Of a stretch of 27,869 nucleotides of DNA, positions 17,567-24,720 are shown one piece after another (the first letter of the stretch is position 1; each line of letters begins with the position of its first letter). A program made the position numbers and the translations under genes. Origin of the DNA: Thiobacillus sp. (GTDB taxonomy: Bacteria; Pseudomonadota; Gammaproteobacteria; Burkholderiales; Thiobacillaceae); assembly GCA_011391285.1 (NCBI GenBank), contig JAABQU010000187.1:1-27869 (forward strand). Direction: 5' to 3'. The notes under the pieces were generated by a model. It saw nothing but the letters and a program-made list of their open reading frames with translations. It did no database searches and was not told the origin of the DNA.

Positions 17567-18019
17567 TCATCGCCCCCGCTGCTCTGCATACTTGCGGTGC
17601 GTCAGCTCGACCAGTTCGTCGTGCTCGCGCTGTTCGATGCGCCTTTGCTGGATGGCGGCCTGCGCCAGATGACGCTGTTCCAGCAGGCGCAGCGCCTTGA
17701 CCCGCTGCTCGACCTGCAGCCATTCATCCAGTCGTGCCTTCCACTCGCGATGCGCATCATCGATGGCGACCTGGGCGGCCAGCATTTCATCGGCCTGCGC
17801 ATGCTGCAGACGATTCATTCCCAACAACTGCGCCGCACTCACGCCGCCGCGCAATTCGCCCGCGAGTTGCGCAATATGGGCATCCCGCAACGTGGTCAGC
17901 TGCACCTGCCGCCCGCGCGCGCGCAGCCAGTTGCCGTGCGCGAACTTGACCGAACGCGCCAGCGTCTCGCTGCGCCGCTCGGCCAGTTGCAGCACACGGG
18001 CCAGGGCGAACGGCTTCAT
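17567..18019 (-). CDS. fliJ: Flagellar export protein FliJ
   Basis: A 150-aa, highly charged, mostly helical protein, as expected for the FliJ stalk that links the FliI ATPase to the export gate. It starts [16 protein letters not shown], a typical FliJ start, and the C-terminal half (QHAQADEM ... [22 protein letters not shown]) has heptad-like coiled-coil character. Its ATG overlaps the fliI stop by four bases. FliJ sequences are weakly conserved, so the call rests on composition, length and place. Confidence 0.88.
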   Translation of the reverse strand: MKPFALARVLQLAERRSETLARSVKFAHGNWLRARGRQVQLTTLRDAHIAQLAGELRGGVSAAQLLGMNRLQHAQADEMLAAQVAIDDAHREWKARLDEWLQVEQRVKALRLLEQRHLAQAAIQQRRIEQREHDELVELTHRKYAEQRGR

Positions 18020-19410
18020 CCGAGTACCTCATCCAGCCCGCTGCGAGCAGACTCCAGGGTCGCGCGTTCGCGCATGCCCTGCATCAGATAGCCCTGCATC
18101 CGGGGATACAGCCGTACGCCTTCGTCCAGAACCAGATCGGCGCCCGGCACATAGGCACCGACGGACAGCAGGTCGCGACTGCGCATGTAGCGCGAATAGA
18201 GATACTTGAAGCGGCGGGTGCGCTCCAGTGCCTCTTCGGAAAGCAGGTCGGGCTGGACCCGGCTGATCGAGGCTTCGATGTCGATCGCCGGATAGTGCCC
18301 GGCATCGGCAAGGTCGCGACTCAACACGATGTGGCCATCGAGGATGGCGCGCGCCGCATCAGCAATCGGATCCTGCTGGTCGTCGCCTTCCATCAGCACC
18401 GTGAAAAAAGCCGTGATCGAGCCGCTGCCGCTGCGACCGTTGCCGGCGCGTTCGGCCAGTTGCGGAAGCTTGGCAAACACCGACGGCGGATAGCCCTTGG
18501 TGGCGGGCGGCTCGCCGATCGCCAGCGCCACCTCACGCTGCGCCATCGCATAGCGGGTCAGCGAATCCATGATGAGCAGCACGTGCTTGCCCTGGTCGCG
18601 AAAATATTCGGCAATCGACATCGCATAGGCTGCGCCGTTCAGCCGCATCAGCGGCGGATGGTCAGCGGGGGCCGCCACCACCACCGCGCGCGACATGCCT
18701 TCGGCACCCAGGATGCGATCGATGAATTCCTTGACCTCGCGGCCGCGTTCACCGATCAGCCCCACCACCACCACGTCGGCGTCGGTGAAGCGCGCCATCA
18801 TGCCGAGCAACACGCTCTTGCCGACGCCGCTGCCGGCGAACAGGCCGAGCCGCTGTCCGCGCCCCACTGTCAGCAGGCCGTTGATCGCACGCACGCCGAC
18901 ATCCAGCGTATCCCGGATCGGCGCACGCTCCAGCGGATTGATCGGGCGGCTGTACAGCGGCACCCGGCGCTCCAGAGACAACGGCCCCATTCCGTCCAGC
19001 GGCCGGCCGGCACCGTCGAGCACCCGTCCCAGCAGGCGCTCGCCGACCGGCACCTGACGCACCCGGTCCTGCGCCCGGCGGCGCGGCACATAGCGCATCC
19101 CCAATCGCGGCGGCTGGGCTGCCATCGGGTTGTCGGGAATCACCCGCGCCCCCGGCATCACGCCATGAATGTCGGTGGCCGGCATGATGAACAGGCAGTC
19201 CCCGGAAAACCCGGCCACCTCGGCTTCGATGCTCTGGCCACCGGGCACCTGCACATGACATTGGCTGCCCACCGGCAGGCGCAGTCCGACCGCCTCCATC
19301 ACCAGCCCCGATACCCGGGTGAGGCGTCCACTGGCCGCGATTGGCGTCGCCCAGCCGACTGCGCGGCGGCAGTTGGCCAGGTATTCGCGCAGGCGGACGA
19401 TGCGGTCCAC
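18016..19410 (-). CDS. fliI: Flagellum-specific ATPase FliI
   Basis: A 464-aa ATPase that energises flagellar protein export. Walker A AGSGVGKS is at residues 192-199, followed by [14 protein letters not shown], the Walker B region [18 protein letters not shown] and the FliI block [25 protein letters not shown]. The region [15 protein letters not shown] is the N-terminal barrel. The start is GTG at 19410, which overlaps the fliH stop (TAGTG). Everything expected of a working enzyme is present. It would act as a hexamer with FliH and FliJ at the base of the export gate. Confidence 0.96.
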   Translation of the reverse strand: MDRIVRLREYLANCRRAVGWATPIAASGRLTRVSGLVMEAVGLRLPVGSQCHVQVPGGQSIEAEVAGFSGDCLFIMPATDIHGVMPGARVIPDNPMAAQPPRLGMRYVPRRRAQDRVRQVPVGERLLGRVLDGAGRPLDGMGPLSLERRVPLYSRPINPLERAPIRDTLDVGVRAINGLLTVGRGQRLGLFAGSGVGKSVLLGMMARFTDADVVVVGLIGERGREVKEFIDRILGAEGMSRAVVVAAPADHPPLMRLNGAAYAMSIAEYFRDQGKHVLLIMDSLTRYAMAQREVALAIGEPPATKGYPPSVFAKLPQLAERAGNGRSGSGSITAFFTVLMEGDDQQDPIADAARAILDGHIVLSRDLADAGHYPAIDIEASISRVQPDLLSEEALERTRRFKYLYSRYMRSRDLLSVGAYVPGADLVLDEGVRLYPRMQGYLMQGMRERATLESARSGLDEVLG

Positions 19411-20021
19411 TATTCGATCCAGTTCCGGTTGCTTCCAAGCACTTGAACCACCTGGCGCCAGCGCGCTGGCAGCGTGGCGTCGAGATCGCCCTGTACGGTT
19501 TCGATCAGGCAGCCGCCGCGCACGATGCGGATGTCTTCAACAATGCGCAGGCGGTTTTTGTCCAGCACCTGTTCCAGATGGGGGCGCACCAGCGCGGCAT
19601 CTTCCGGGTTCAGCAGCAAGCGCGCCTCGCGGCTGGTTTCCGCCATCTGTTTCATTGCCTGGTTGATCACATCGAGAACGCGCTCCGGACGCGCTGCCAG
19701 CTCACCCGCCACGATCTGGCGCGCCACGTCGAGCGACAGTTCCAGCACCATGTCGGCCAGGCGAAAATCGAAGTTGTCGAGGGTGTTGCCGAAGCTCTCG
19801 GCCAGTTGCTTCATGCGCCCGCAAGCCTGTTCTCCTTCCAACCGTCCGGCGGCCAAGCCTTCCGCGTAGCCCTCGGCGCGTGCGGCTTCGCGCAGCCTCG
19901 CCAGCTCGGCCTCGGCACGCTCCTCGGGCGTGGCCGCTTCGCCTGCGGTCGCGGCGAGTTCCACCACTTCCCACTGCTCGAATGCCGTGGCCTGATCGGA
20001 CGTGTTGTTGTCTGTGTTCAT
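19410..20021 (-). CDS. fliH: Flagellar assembly protein FliH
   Basis: A 203-aa regulator of FliI. The stretch [18 protein letters not shown] (residues about 50-67) carries the GxxxG-type repeats typical of FliH/SctL. The C-terminal domain [16 protein letters not shown] ... [16 protein letters not shown] ... [17 protein letters not shown] is the conserved FliI-binding part. ATG 20021 overlaps the fliG stop and is preceded by GAGGAGG. Confidence 0.94.
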   Translation of the reverse strand: MNTDNNTSDQATAFEQWEVVELAATAGEAATPEERAEAELARLREAARAEGYAEGLAAGRLEGEQACGRMKQLAESFGNTLDNFDFRLADMVLELSLDVARQIVAGELAARPERVLDVINQAMKQMAETSREARLLLNPEDAALVRPHLEQVLDKNRLRIVEDIRIVRGGCLIETVQGDLDATLPARWRQVVQVLGSNRNWIE

Positions 20022-20983
20022 GCCGCCTCCTCTTCAGGGAACAGGATCGCTCCCTCTGCTGCCAGCCGCCGCAAAGTGGCGCCGGCGTCGTCCTGGGCGG
20101 ACTGGATCGTGGTGACCGGCAGCGCCCCCAGAGTATCGAGATCATCGCGCATGCGCTTTGCCGCAGTCGGGCTCATCACTGCAGTCAGCGCGTCGAGCAC
20201 CTGCCCGTCGCTGCCCTTCAACGCATGCAGCAGGGTGCGCGCGCCAATGTTGCGCAAAAAGGTCTTGCGGCTGGCCTCGGGCAGCCGCGCCAGGTCCTCG
20301 AATGCCAGATTGCGCACGCGCAGGCGCGCGGCCAGGTCCGCATCGTTCTGGTCGAGTTGGCTTAGCGCCGCGGCGGCGCTGCCTTCGCTCATCTGCCCCA
20401 GCAGGCTGGCGACTGCGGCTTCGCCTTGCGGCAGCGCGACGGGTTCGAGGCTGGCGAGCCAGTCGTCCAGGTCACGCAGCATGTCTGGACTGGGCACATC
20501 GCTGTGCGCCAGGCTCAGCAGGGTATCCGCACGCGTTTTGCCGGGCAGCACGTCGAGCACCGCGGCAGCGACGTCGCGCGGCAGTTGCGATATCACGGCG
20601 GCAATCAGTTGCGGCGGCTGCGTCTCCAGCAGGCCGGCAGTCTCCGCCGGCTCGCGCCAGGCCAGTTTCTCCACCGCCTTCGCGCCCGCCGTACCCAGGC
20701 GTTGCAACATCGCCTGCGCGCGTTCCGGGCTCAGTGCCAGCTTGAGCGTCTCGTCGAGAAAACGTCCGGTGTCCGCAGCAAACCCGGTCTGTTCGACGGC
20801 TTCGGCGGCGTAATCGTGCAGGATGGCGCGCACGCGTTCGCGCGGCAGCACTTCCATTTCGCGCATGGCGCTGCCCAGCCGGCTCACCTCCAGCGGGCTC
20901 AGAAAGCGGAACACCGCAGCCGTCGCCTCCTCGCCCAAGGCAAGCAGCAGCGCTGCGGATTTATCGATTCCGGCCTGGCTCAT
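20018..20983 (-). CDS. fliG: Flagellar motor switch protein FliG (divergent)
   Basis: A 321-aa rotor protein that joins the MS-ring (FliF) to the C-ring and takes torque from the stator. The N-domain (IDKSAALLLALGEEATAAVFRFLSP), middle domain and C-domain (ALKGSD, KRMRDDLDTLG) are all present. I chose ATG 20983, which overlaps the fliF stop like the other junctions, over GTG 20995. The FliM-binding motif EHPQ is replaced by QPPQ (122-125). In the torque helix K256, D280 and D281 match the E. coli charged residues, but T273 and P289 stand where E. coli has R281 and R297 (numbering from memory). The protein is therefore FliG, but with an unusual motor face. Confidence 0.93.
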   Translation of the reverse strand: MSQAGIDKSAALLLALGEEATAAVFRFLSPLEVSRLGSAMREMEVLPRERVRAILHDYAAEAVEQTGFAADTGRFLDETLKLALSPERAQAMLQRLGTAGAKAVEKLAWREPAETAGLLETQPPQLIAAVISQLPRDVAAAVLDVLPGKTRADTLLSLAHSDVPSPDMLRDLDDWLASLEPVALPQGEAAVASLLGQMSEGSAAAALSQLDQNDADLAARLRVRNLAFEDLARLPEASRKTFLRNIGARTLLHALKGSDGQVLDALTAVMSPTAAKRMRDDLDTLGALPVTTIQSAQDDAGATLRRLAAEGAILFPEEEAA

Positions 20984-22335
20984 GCGCGCATCCACAACTT
21001 GATGACATCCGCCGTCACGCGCGGATCGGCCAGCACCTGATTGCGCACAGCATCGAGCGAGGCGTCGAAATCGTCCACCCGGACTTCGGCGGCGGGCGAC
21101 GGACGGGCACGCAGCCTGCCGATCGCGACGAGCAGGACCAGAATCGCCGCAGCAACAGCCAGCATCCAGGGCTGAAACACGAAAGATCCGGCCTTGTCAG
21201 GCGGCGGGTTGACCGGCTCCACCCGGGGGATGCTTAGAGGCACCTGCACCTGGGGGGCTTCACTGGGCGGCTCAGCCTGCGGCTTGGGTGCCGCCACCGG
21301 CAGCACATACACGCTCAGCTTGTCGCCCCGCTCCGGCTGCAGCCCGAGCGCCTGATGCGCCATGTGCCGGGCGCGGCCGACTTCGCTGGCGCTGGCATCA
21401 AAGCCCAACACCACGATGGCATGGATGCGCTGGATGCGGCCCTCCGGCACGCGCGTGGTGCGCACGGTTTTCTCCAGCGGACGCGCCTGGCCGGCCACCA
21501 CGACATTGCGCACCCGCTCGACGGTCTGCCGCGTTTCGCTGTCTTCCAGCAAAGCCGTCACCTGAACGCTGACCCGGCCTTCGCCCAGCCAGGGCGTCAG
21601 CACCGCCAGTGCCCGCCGCGCCAGATCCTGCTCCAGCGCCAGACGCTGCGATTGCGAAGGCTCGGGCACCGTGCCGCCGAGCAAGACGCCGCTCGGGTCG
21701 AGCACCTGAACCTCGGTGCGCTTCATGCGCGGCACGCTGGCGGCCACCAGGGTCTGGATCGTCGTCACCTGCTCCGCCGACAACTGCGCGCCCGGGCGCA
21801 ATCTCACCAGCACGGCAGCGGTGGCGGACGGCGCATCGCGCAGGAAGGGCGAAACCTTGGGCAGGGCAAGATGGACGCGCGCGAGTTCGACCGCTTCCAG
21901 GGCCTGGATCGAGCGCGCCAGATCGATTTCGAGCGCACGCTGAAAACGCTGCTGCTCCTGCAGCGAGGAGGCGCCGAAGCGCGGGGCGCGATCAGCTTCA
22001 TCCTCTGCATCGGCATCGGATTTGGGCAGGCCGCGCGCAGCTAGGCGGTAGCGCGCCACGTGCAACTGGTCGGCCGGCACTTCGATGGTGCCGTCGGATG
22101 CAGACAGGCGATAGGGAATGTCGAGCTGTTCGAGCGCGGTGATGACTTCGCCGCCGGAACGGTCGGACAACTGCGTGTAGAGCACGCGATACACCGGCGG
22201 ATTGAACCAGATATAGGCGGCGGCCAGCGCCAACAGCGGAAACAGCACCAGCAGGGCAAGCATGAAGCGGCGCACAGGGCTCGCTTCAGCGATCAGGTCG
22301 CGCAGACTGCTCAGCCAACCCGGCACTGGTCGCAC
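20980..22335 (-). CDS. fliF: Flagellar MS-ring protein FliF (short form)
   Basis: A 451-aa inner-membrane ring protein; usual FliF is about 550 aa. TM1 is at about 25-43 and TM2 at about 386-406. RBM1 (VYRVLYTQLSDRSGGEVITALEQ), RBM2 (LARSIQALEAVELARVHLALPK, TIQTLVAASVPRM) and a reduced RBM3 lie between. The long RBM3 insertion that forms the beta-collar is essentially missing: ETRQTVERVRN passes almost directly to KTVRTTRVPEGRIQRI. The cytoplasmic tail is short (about 45 aa) but keeps the FliG-binding end AVRNQVLADPRVTADVIKLWM. The start is GTG at 22335 behind GACGAG; no ATG fits. It is the first gene of the block, with no fliE upstream. Confidence 0.93.
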   Translation of the reverse strand: MRPVPGWLSSLRDLIAEASPVRRFMLALLVLFPLLALAAAYIWFNPPVYRVLYTQLSDRSGGEVITALEQLDIPYRLSASDGTIEVPADQLHVARYRLAARGLPKSDADAEDEADRAPRFGASSLQEQQRFQRALEIDLARSIQALEAVELARVHLALPKVSPFLRDAPSATAAVLVRLRPGAQLSAEQVTTIQTLVAASVPRMKRTEVQVLDPSGVLLGGTVPEPSQSQRLALEQDLARRALAVLTPWLGEGRVSVQVTALLEDSETRQTVERVRNVVVAGQARPLEKTVRTTRVPEGRIQRIHAIVVLGFDASASEVGRARHMAHQALGLQPERGDKLSVYVLPVAAPKPQAEPPSEAPQVQVPLSIPRVEPVNPPPDKAGSFVFQPWMLAVAAAILVLLVAIGRLRARPSPAAEVRVDDFDASLDAVRNQVLADPRVTADVIKLWMRA

Positions 22336-22443
22336 CTCGTCTGCGTGGCGGGGGTCGGCTGGGTCGCCTGATGCTGGATGGGCTGATTATTCACACGGCG
22401 ATTATCCCGGATTATTCATCGGGGTGCGAGATGATGGCGAGTG

Positions 22444-22528
22444 GGTTTGCGAGGCAGTTTTGGCGCTTGCTCGGCGTCCATGGTCATTCCCTGGACGCCG
22501 AGCAAGCGTCAAAAATGACCGCAAAGCC
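22444..22528. repeat. Large near-perfect palindrome upstream of fliF
   Basis: The core arms 22458-22480 and 22492-22514 pair at 22 of 23 bases (TTTTG, then CGCTTGCTCGGCGTCCA) around an 11-base loop. Pairing resumes outside with GGTTTGCG against CGCAAAGCC, so the whole dyad spans about 85 bp. It lies in the 243-bp gap between sixA and fliF, about 110 bases before the fliF start and about 50 bases past sixA's stop side. No T-run follows on either strand, so it is not a standard terminator. Three GATTAT copies at 22385, 22400 and 22410 lie between it and fliF. Confidence 0.75.
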
Positions 22529-22578
22529 GCCGCCAGGGCTCGCACAGGCTCGAAGAGACGCCTGATGAATATCCGGGA

Positions 22579-23031
22579 TCACAACCAGTCAGGCGCGGCC
22601 ACAGCGCGCAACACCACCTGCATTTGGCTGTCTCGCTCGCGGCCCTGAAACCACCAGATCGCCCCTTTCTTCACGGTCAGGTCGCCGGCCTGTCCGGTCA
22701 GCAGGCGCATCGCCACCTGCCCCAGCGTGGGCTGATGCCCGACGATCAGCACCGGATAGGCCGCATTCGGCCAACCGACGGCAGCCAGAATTTCGTCGGC
22801 ACTGGCCCCCGGTGCCAGCGCGTGCACCACTTCGTATTCCCGCCCCAACGCCTGCGCGGTCTGCCGGGTGCGGGCTGCGGGGCTCGCCAACACCCGGATG
22901 TCCGGCGGCAGCCGCGGGTTGAGCCAGTCGGCCATGCGTGAAGCCTGCTTGCGGCCACGCCCGGTAAGTTCGCGGGAAGCGTCGGGGACGGTGTCCTCCG
23001 CCTCGGCATGACGCCACAAAATGAGATCCAT
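22579..23031 (-). CDS. sixA: Phosphohistidine phosphatase SixA
   Basis: A 150-aa histidine phosphatase of the phosphoglycerate-mutase-like superfamily. The catalytic motif is WRHAEAE with H8 as nucleophile; SPAARTRQTAQAL holds a conserved Arg, and VGHQPTLG (H98) is the second active-site histidine. SixA removes phosphate from phosphohistidine, in E. coli from the ArcB HPt domain or the nitrogen PTS. ATG 23031 has GAGG about 8 bases upstream. It lies 95 bp downstream of the CYTH-CHAD gene on the same strand and may be co-transcribed with it. Such pairs next to ppk suggest a phosphate-storage context, though the target here is unknown. Confidence 0.92.
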   Translation of the reverse strand: MDLILWRHAEAEDTVPDASRELTGRGRKQASRMADWLNPRLPPDIRVLASPAARTRQTAQALGREYEVVHALAPGASADEILAAVGWPNAAYPVLIVGHQPTLGQVAMRLLTGQAGDLTVKKGAIWWFQGRERDSQMQVVLRAVAAPDWL

Positions 23032-23126
23032 CCGTTTTACCTCGAATAAAAGTCTGATCCAGAACAGCCCTGTCTATTCTGCGCCAGGCATAAGACGGCC
23101 AGATGACAATCCGGCATGTGCGCGGA

Positions 23127-24656
23127 TCACCAGTAAGGCTTCAGCTTCAGGTAATCCCGCATCGTCCCGGCGCTTGCACCGTTCGCTGCCTCAACCTGTT
23201 TCGCGGCCAGCCAGCCCAGCACGAAATGCCCCATCGGCCCCGTGTCCACGTGTGCTGTCGTCAGCAGGACCCACGCGACATGCGCGTCGTTGGCGCGCCC
23301 CAGACTGTCCTGCGCGGTGCGCAGCACGCGCAGGTAGCGGTCCTGCAGTCGCTTGTGCGCTTTCGGCTGCGCACCGAACAGCGACTGGAAAAACTCGGCC
23401 GCGTAGCGCTGGCGCTTGATGGCAATGCGCAGGAGGTGGCGCTTCGCCGGCGGCAGCTTGCCGAACTTTCGCGCACCGCGGACGATCGGCCGATGCCCTT
23501 TTTGCAGCGCCCGGCGCGCCCAGACATCCAGCGGCGACAGCTGCACGAAACGCTGGGCCTCCGAAGCTGCGCGCCAGCCGTGCTGCAGCAGCCACCGCTG
23601 CATCGCCAGCAGCCAGGCGCCCGGGCGCGCCTGGGCCAGCGCGGCCTGCATGGCCTGGCGCACTTCGGCGCGATGCGCTTCCAGTGCAGACAGCCCGGAC
23701 TGCCAAGCATCAGAATCGGGATAGTTCGGCGCAATGGCCGGCAGGGTTTCGCCGCACAGCACATCCCAGTCGCGCGCCGGACCCAGTGCACCAGCCAGTT
23801 CGCGCAGGCCCGCCATCAGGGCCTCCGGCAGCGCGCACACCTTGCGCGTCAGCCGCAAGCCCGCACGCAGGCGCCGCAGCGACACCCGCGCCTGATGCAC
23901 GTACTCGATGTCGTCGGACGCCAGCACCCCCGGCAGATTGGCCTGGAACTGCGCCAGGCAGGCCTGAACGATTGCGGCGAAGCCGTCTTCCACGCTCATG
24001 CCGTCGTTCAGTGCCAGCGGCGTGGCGCCGACCGGTGCCGCCGCGACCCCATGCGCCAGACGGACGCCACGCTCGGCCTTGCTGATGTCGAACGGCAGGC
24101 AATCGAACTGCCCGGCCCACTCGAGCGCGAGATCAAACAGCGCGTCCGGCTGACCGGCCTTCAGCTCAAGCTCGATCTCGCAGATCGGCAGGCTGCGCTT
24201 GCCGGCGCGCACCTCGCCGAGATCCAGCGCCATTTCGATCTGCGCGCCGCCACGGCCCTTGAGCAACCAGGCCGTCCGGTTGAAACGGGTTTCGAACACC
24301 GGTGCCAGTTCTGCGCGGAGGGCTTCCGGCACGTGCGCCAGCGCTTCGGCTGGAAACCGGCTCCAATCCAGTGCCCCGCGGGCAACCGGCACCTCGTATT
24401 CCGCGCGGCGCGACAGCCCGCCCTGCCGTTCGCCTTCGGTCTTCAGCGTTTGCAGCCAGCGCCGTCCGACTTGGCGCAGCCTGACTGCCACGCCTGCAGC
24501 GCTCAAGGAAAAATCCGGGGTGTCGAAATAAACCGTACGCAGCGCTTGCTTGGCCGGGGTGACACGACGCCGCGCCATGCGCTTGCGAAAGGCTTCGACC
24601 TGATGCGGCGGCAAGGCAAGCTTGAGTTCGATTTCAAGCGGCTGCAGATTTGTCAT
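23127..24656 (-). CDS. CYTH and CHAD domain protein (inorganic triphosphatase / polyphosphate-binding)
   Basis: A 509-aa cytoplasmic protein with two domains. The CYTH domain (about 1-205) opens with the EIELK signature (E8, E10, K12) and has TVYFDTPDFSLSAAGVAVRLR; such tunnels hydrolyse inorganic triphosphate. The CHAD domain (about 215-509) is helical and carries VHQARVSLRRLRAGLRL, with conserved His and Arg that bind polyphosphate. This is the architecture of E. coli YgiF. I chose ATG 24656 (MTNLQPLEIELKL) over 24707, since the ExExK motif should lie near the start; neither has a clear ribosome site. It diverges from ppk over a 64-bp spacer, a functional link to polyphosphate that supports the call. 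Confidence 0.93.
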   Translation of the reverse strand: MTNLQPLEIELKLALPPHQVEAFRKRMARRRVTPAKQALRTVYFDTPDFSLSAAGVAVRLRQVGRRWLQTLKTEGERQGGLSRRAEYEVPVARGALDWSRFPAEALAHVPEALRAELAPVFETRFNRTAWLLKGRGGAQIEMALDLGEVRAGKRSLPICEIELELKAGQPDALFDLALEWAGQFDCLPFDISKAERGVRLAHGVAAAPVGATPLALNDGMSVEDGFAAIVQACLAQFQANLPGVLASDDIEYVHQARVSLRRLRAGLRLTRKVCALPEALMAGLRELAGALGPARDWDVLCGETLPAIAPNYPDSDAWQSGLSALEAHRAEVRQAMQAALAQARPGAWLLAMQRWLLQHGWRAASEAQRFVQLSPLDVWARRALQKGHRPIVRGARKFGKLPPAKRHLLRIAIKRQRYAAEFFQSLFGAQPKAHKRLQDRYLRVLRTAQDSLGRANDAHVAWVLLTTAHVDTGPMGHFVLGWLAAKQVEAANGASAGTMRDYLKLKPYW

Positions 24657-24720
24657 ATAAATGTCATGTCGGGACAAGAGCCGGCGCTTATCATTTGCCG
24701 AACACATAGAATACTAGCCC
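24657..24720. promoter_or_regulatory. Short divergent promoter region of CYTH-CHAD and ppk
   Basis: Only 64 bp separate the two starts. On the plus strand TAGAAT (24707-24712) and TATCAT (24689-24694) both match 5 of 6 bases of a -10 box, without good -35 partners. On the minus strand TATTCT (24716-24711) is a weaker candidate. No ribosome site precedes ppk. A Pho box (CTGTCAT-like repeats) was looked for and not seen. Confidence 0.3.

Noticed and set aside
22385..22416. Three GATTAT repeats as a possible CRISPR or iteron array
   Set aside because: Copies are only six to nine bases and unevenly spaced; too short for either.
22458..22514. Palindrome as a rho-independent terminator
   Set aside because: No T-run follows the stem on either strand; it is listed as a repeat instead.
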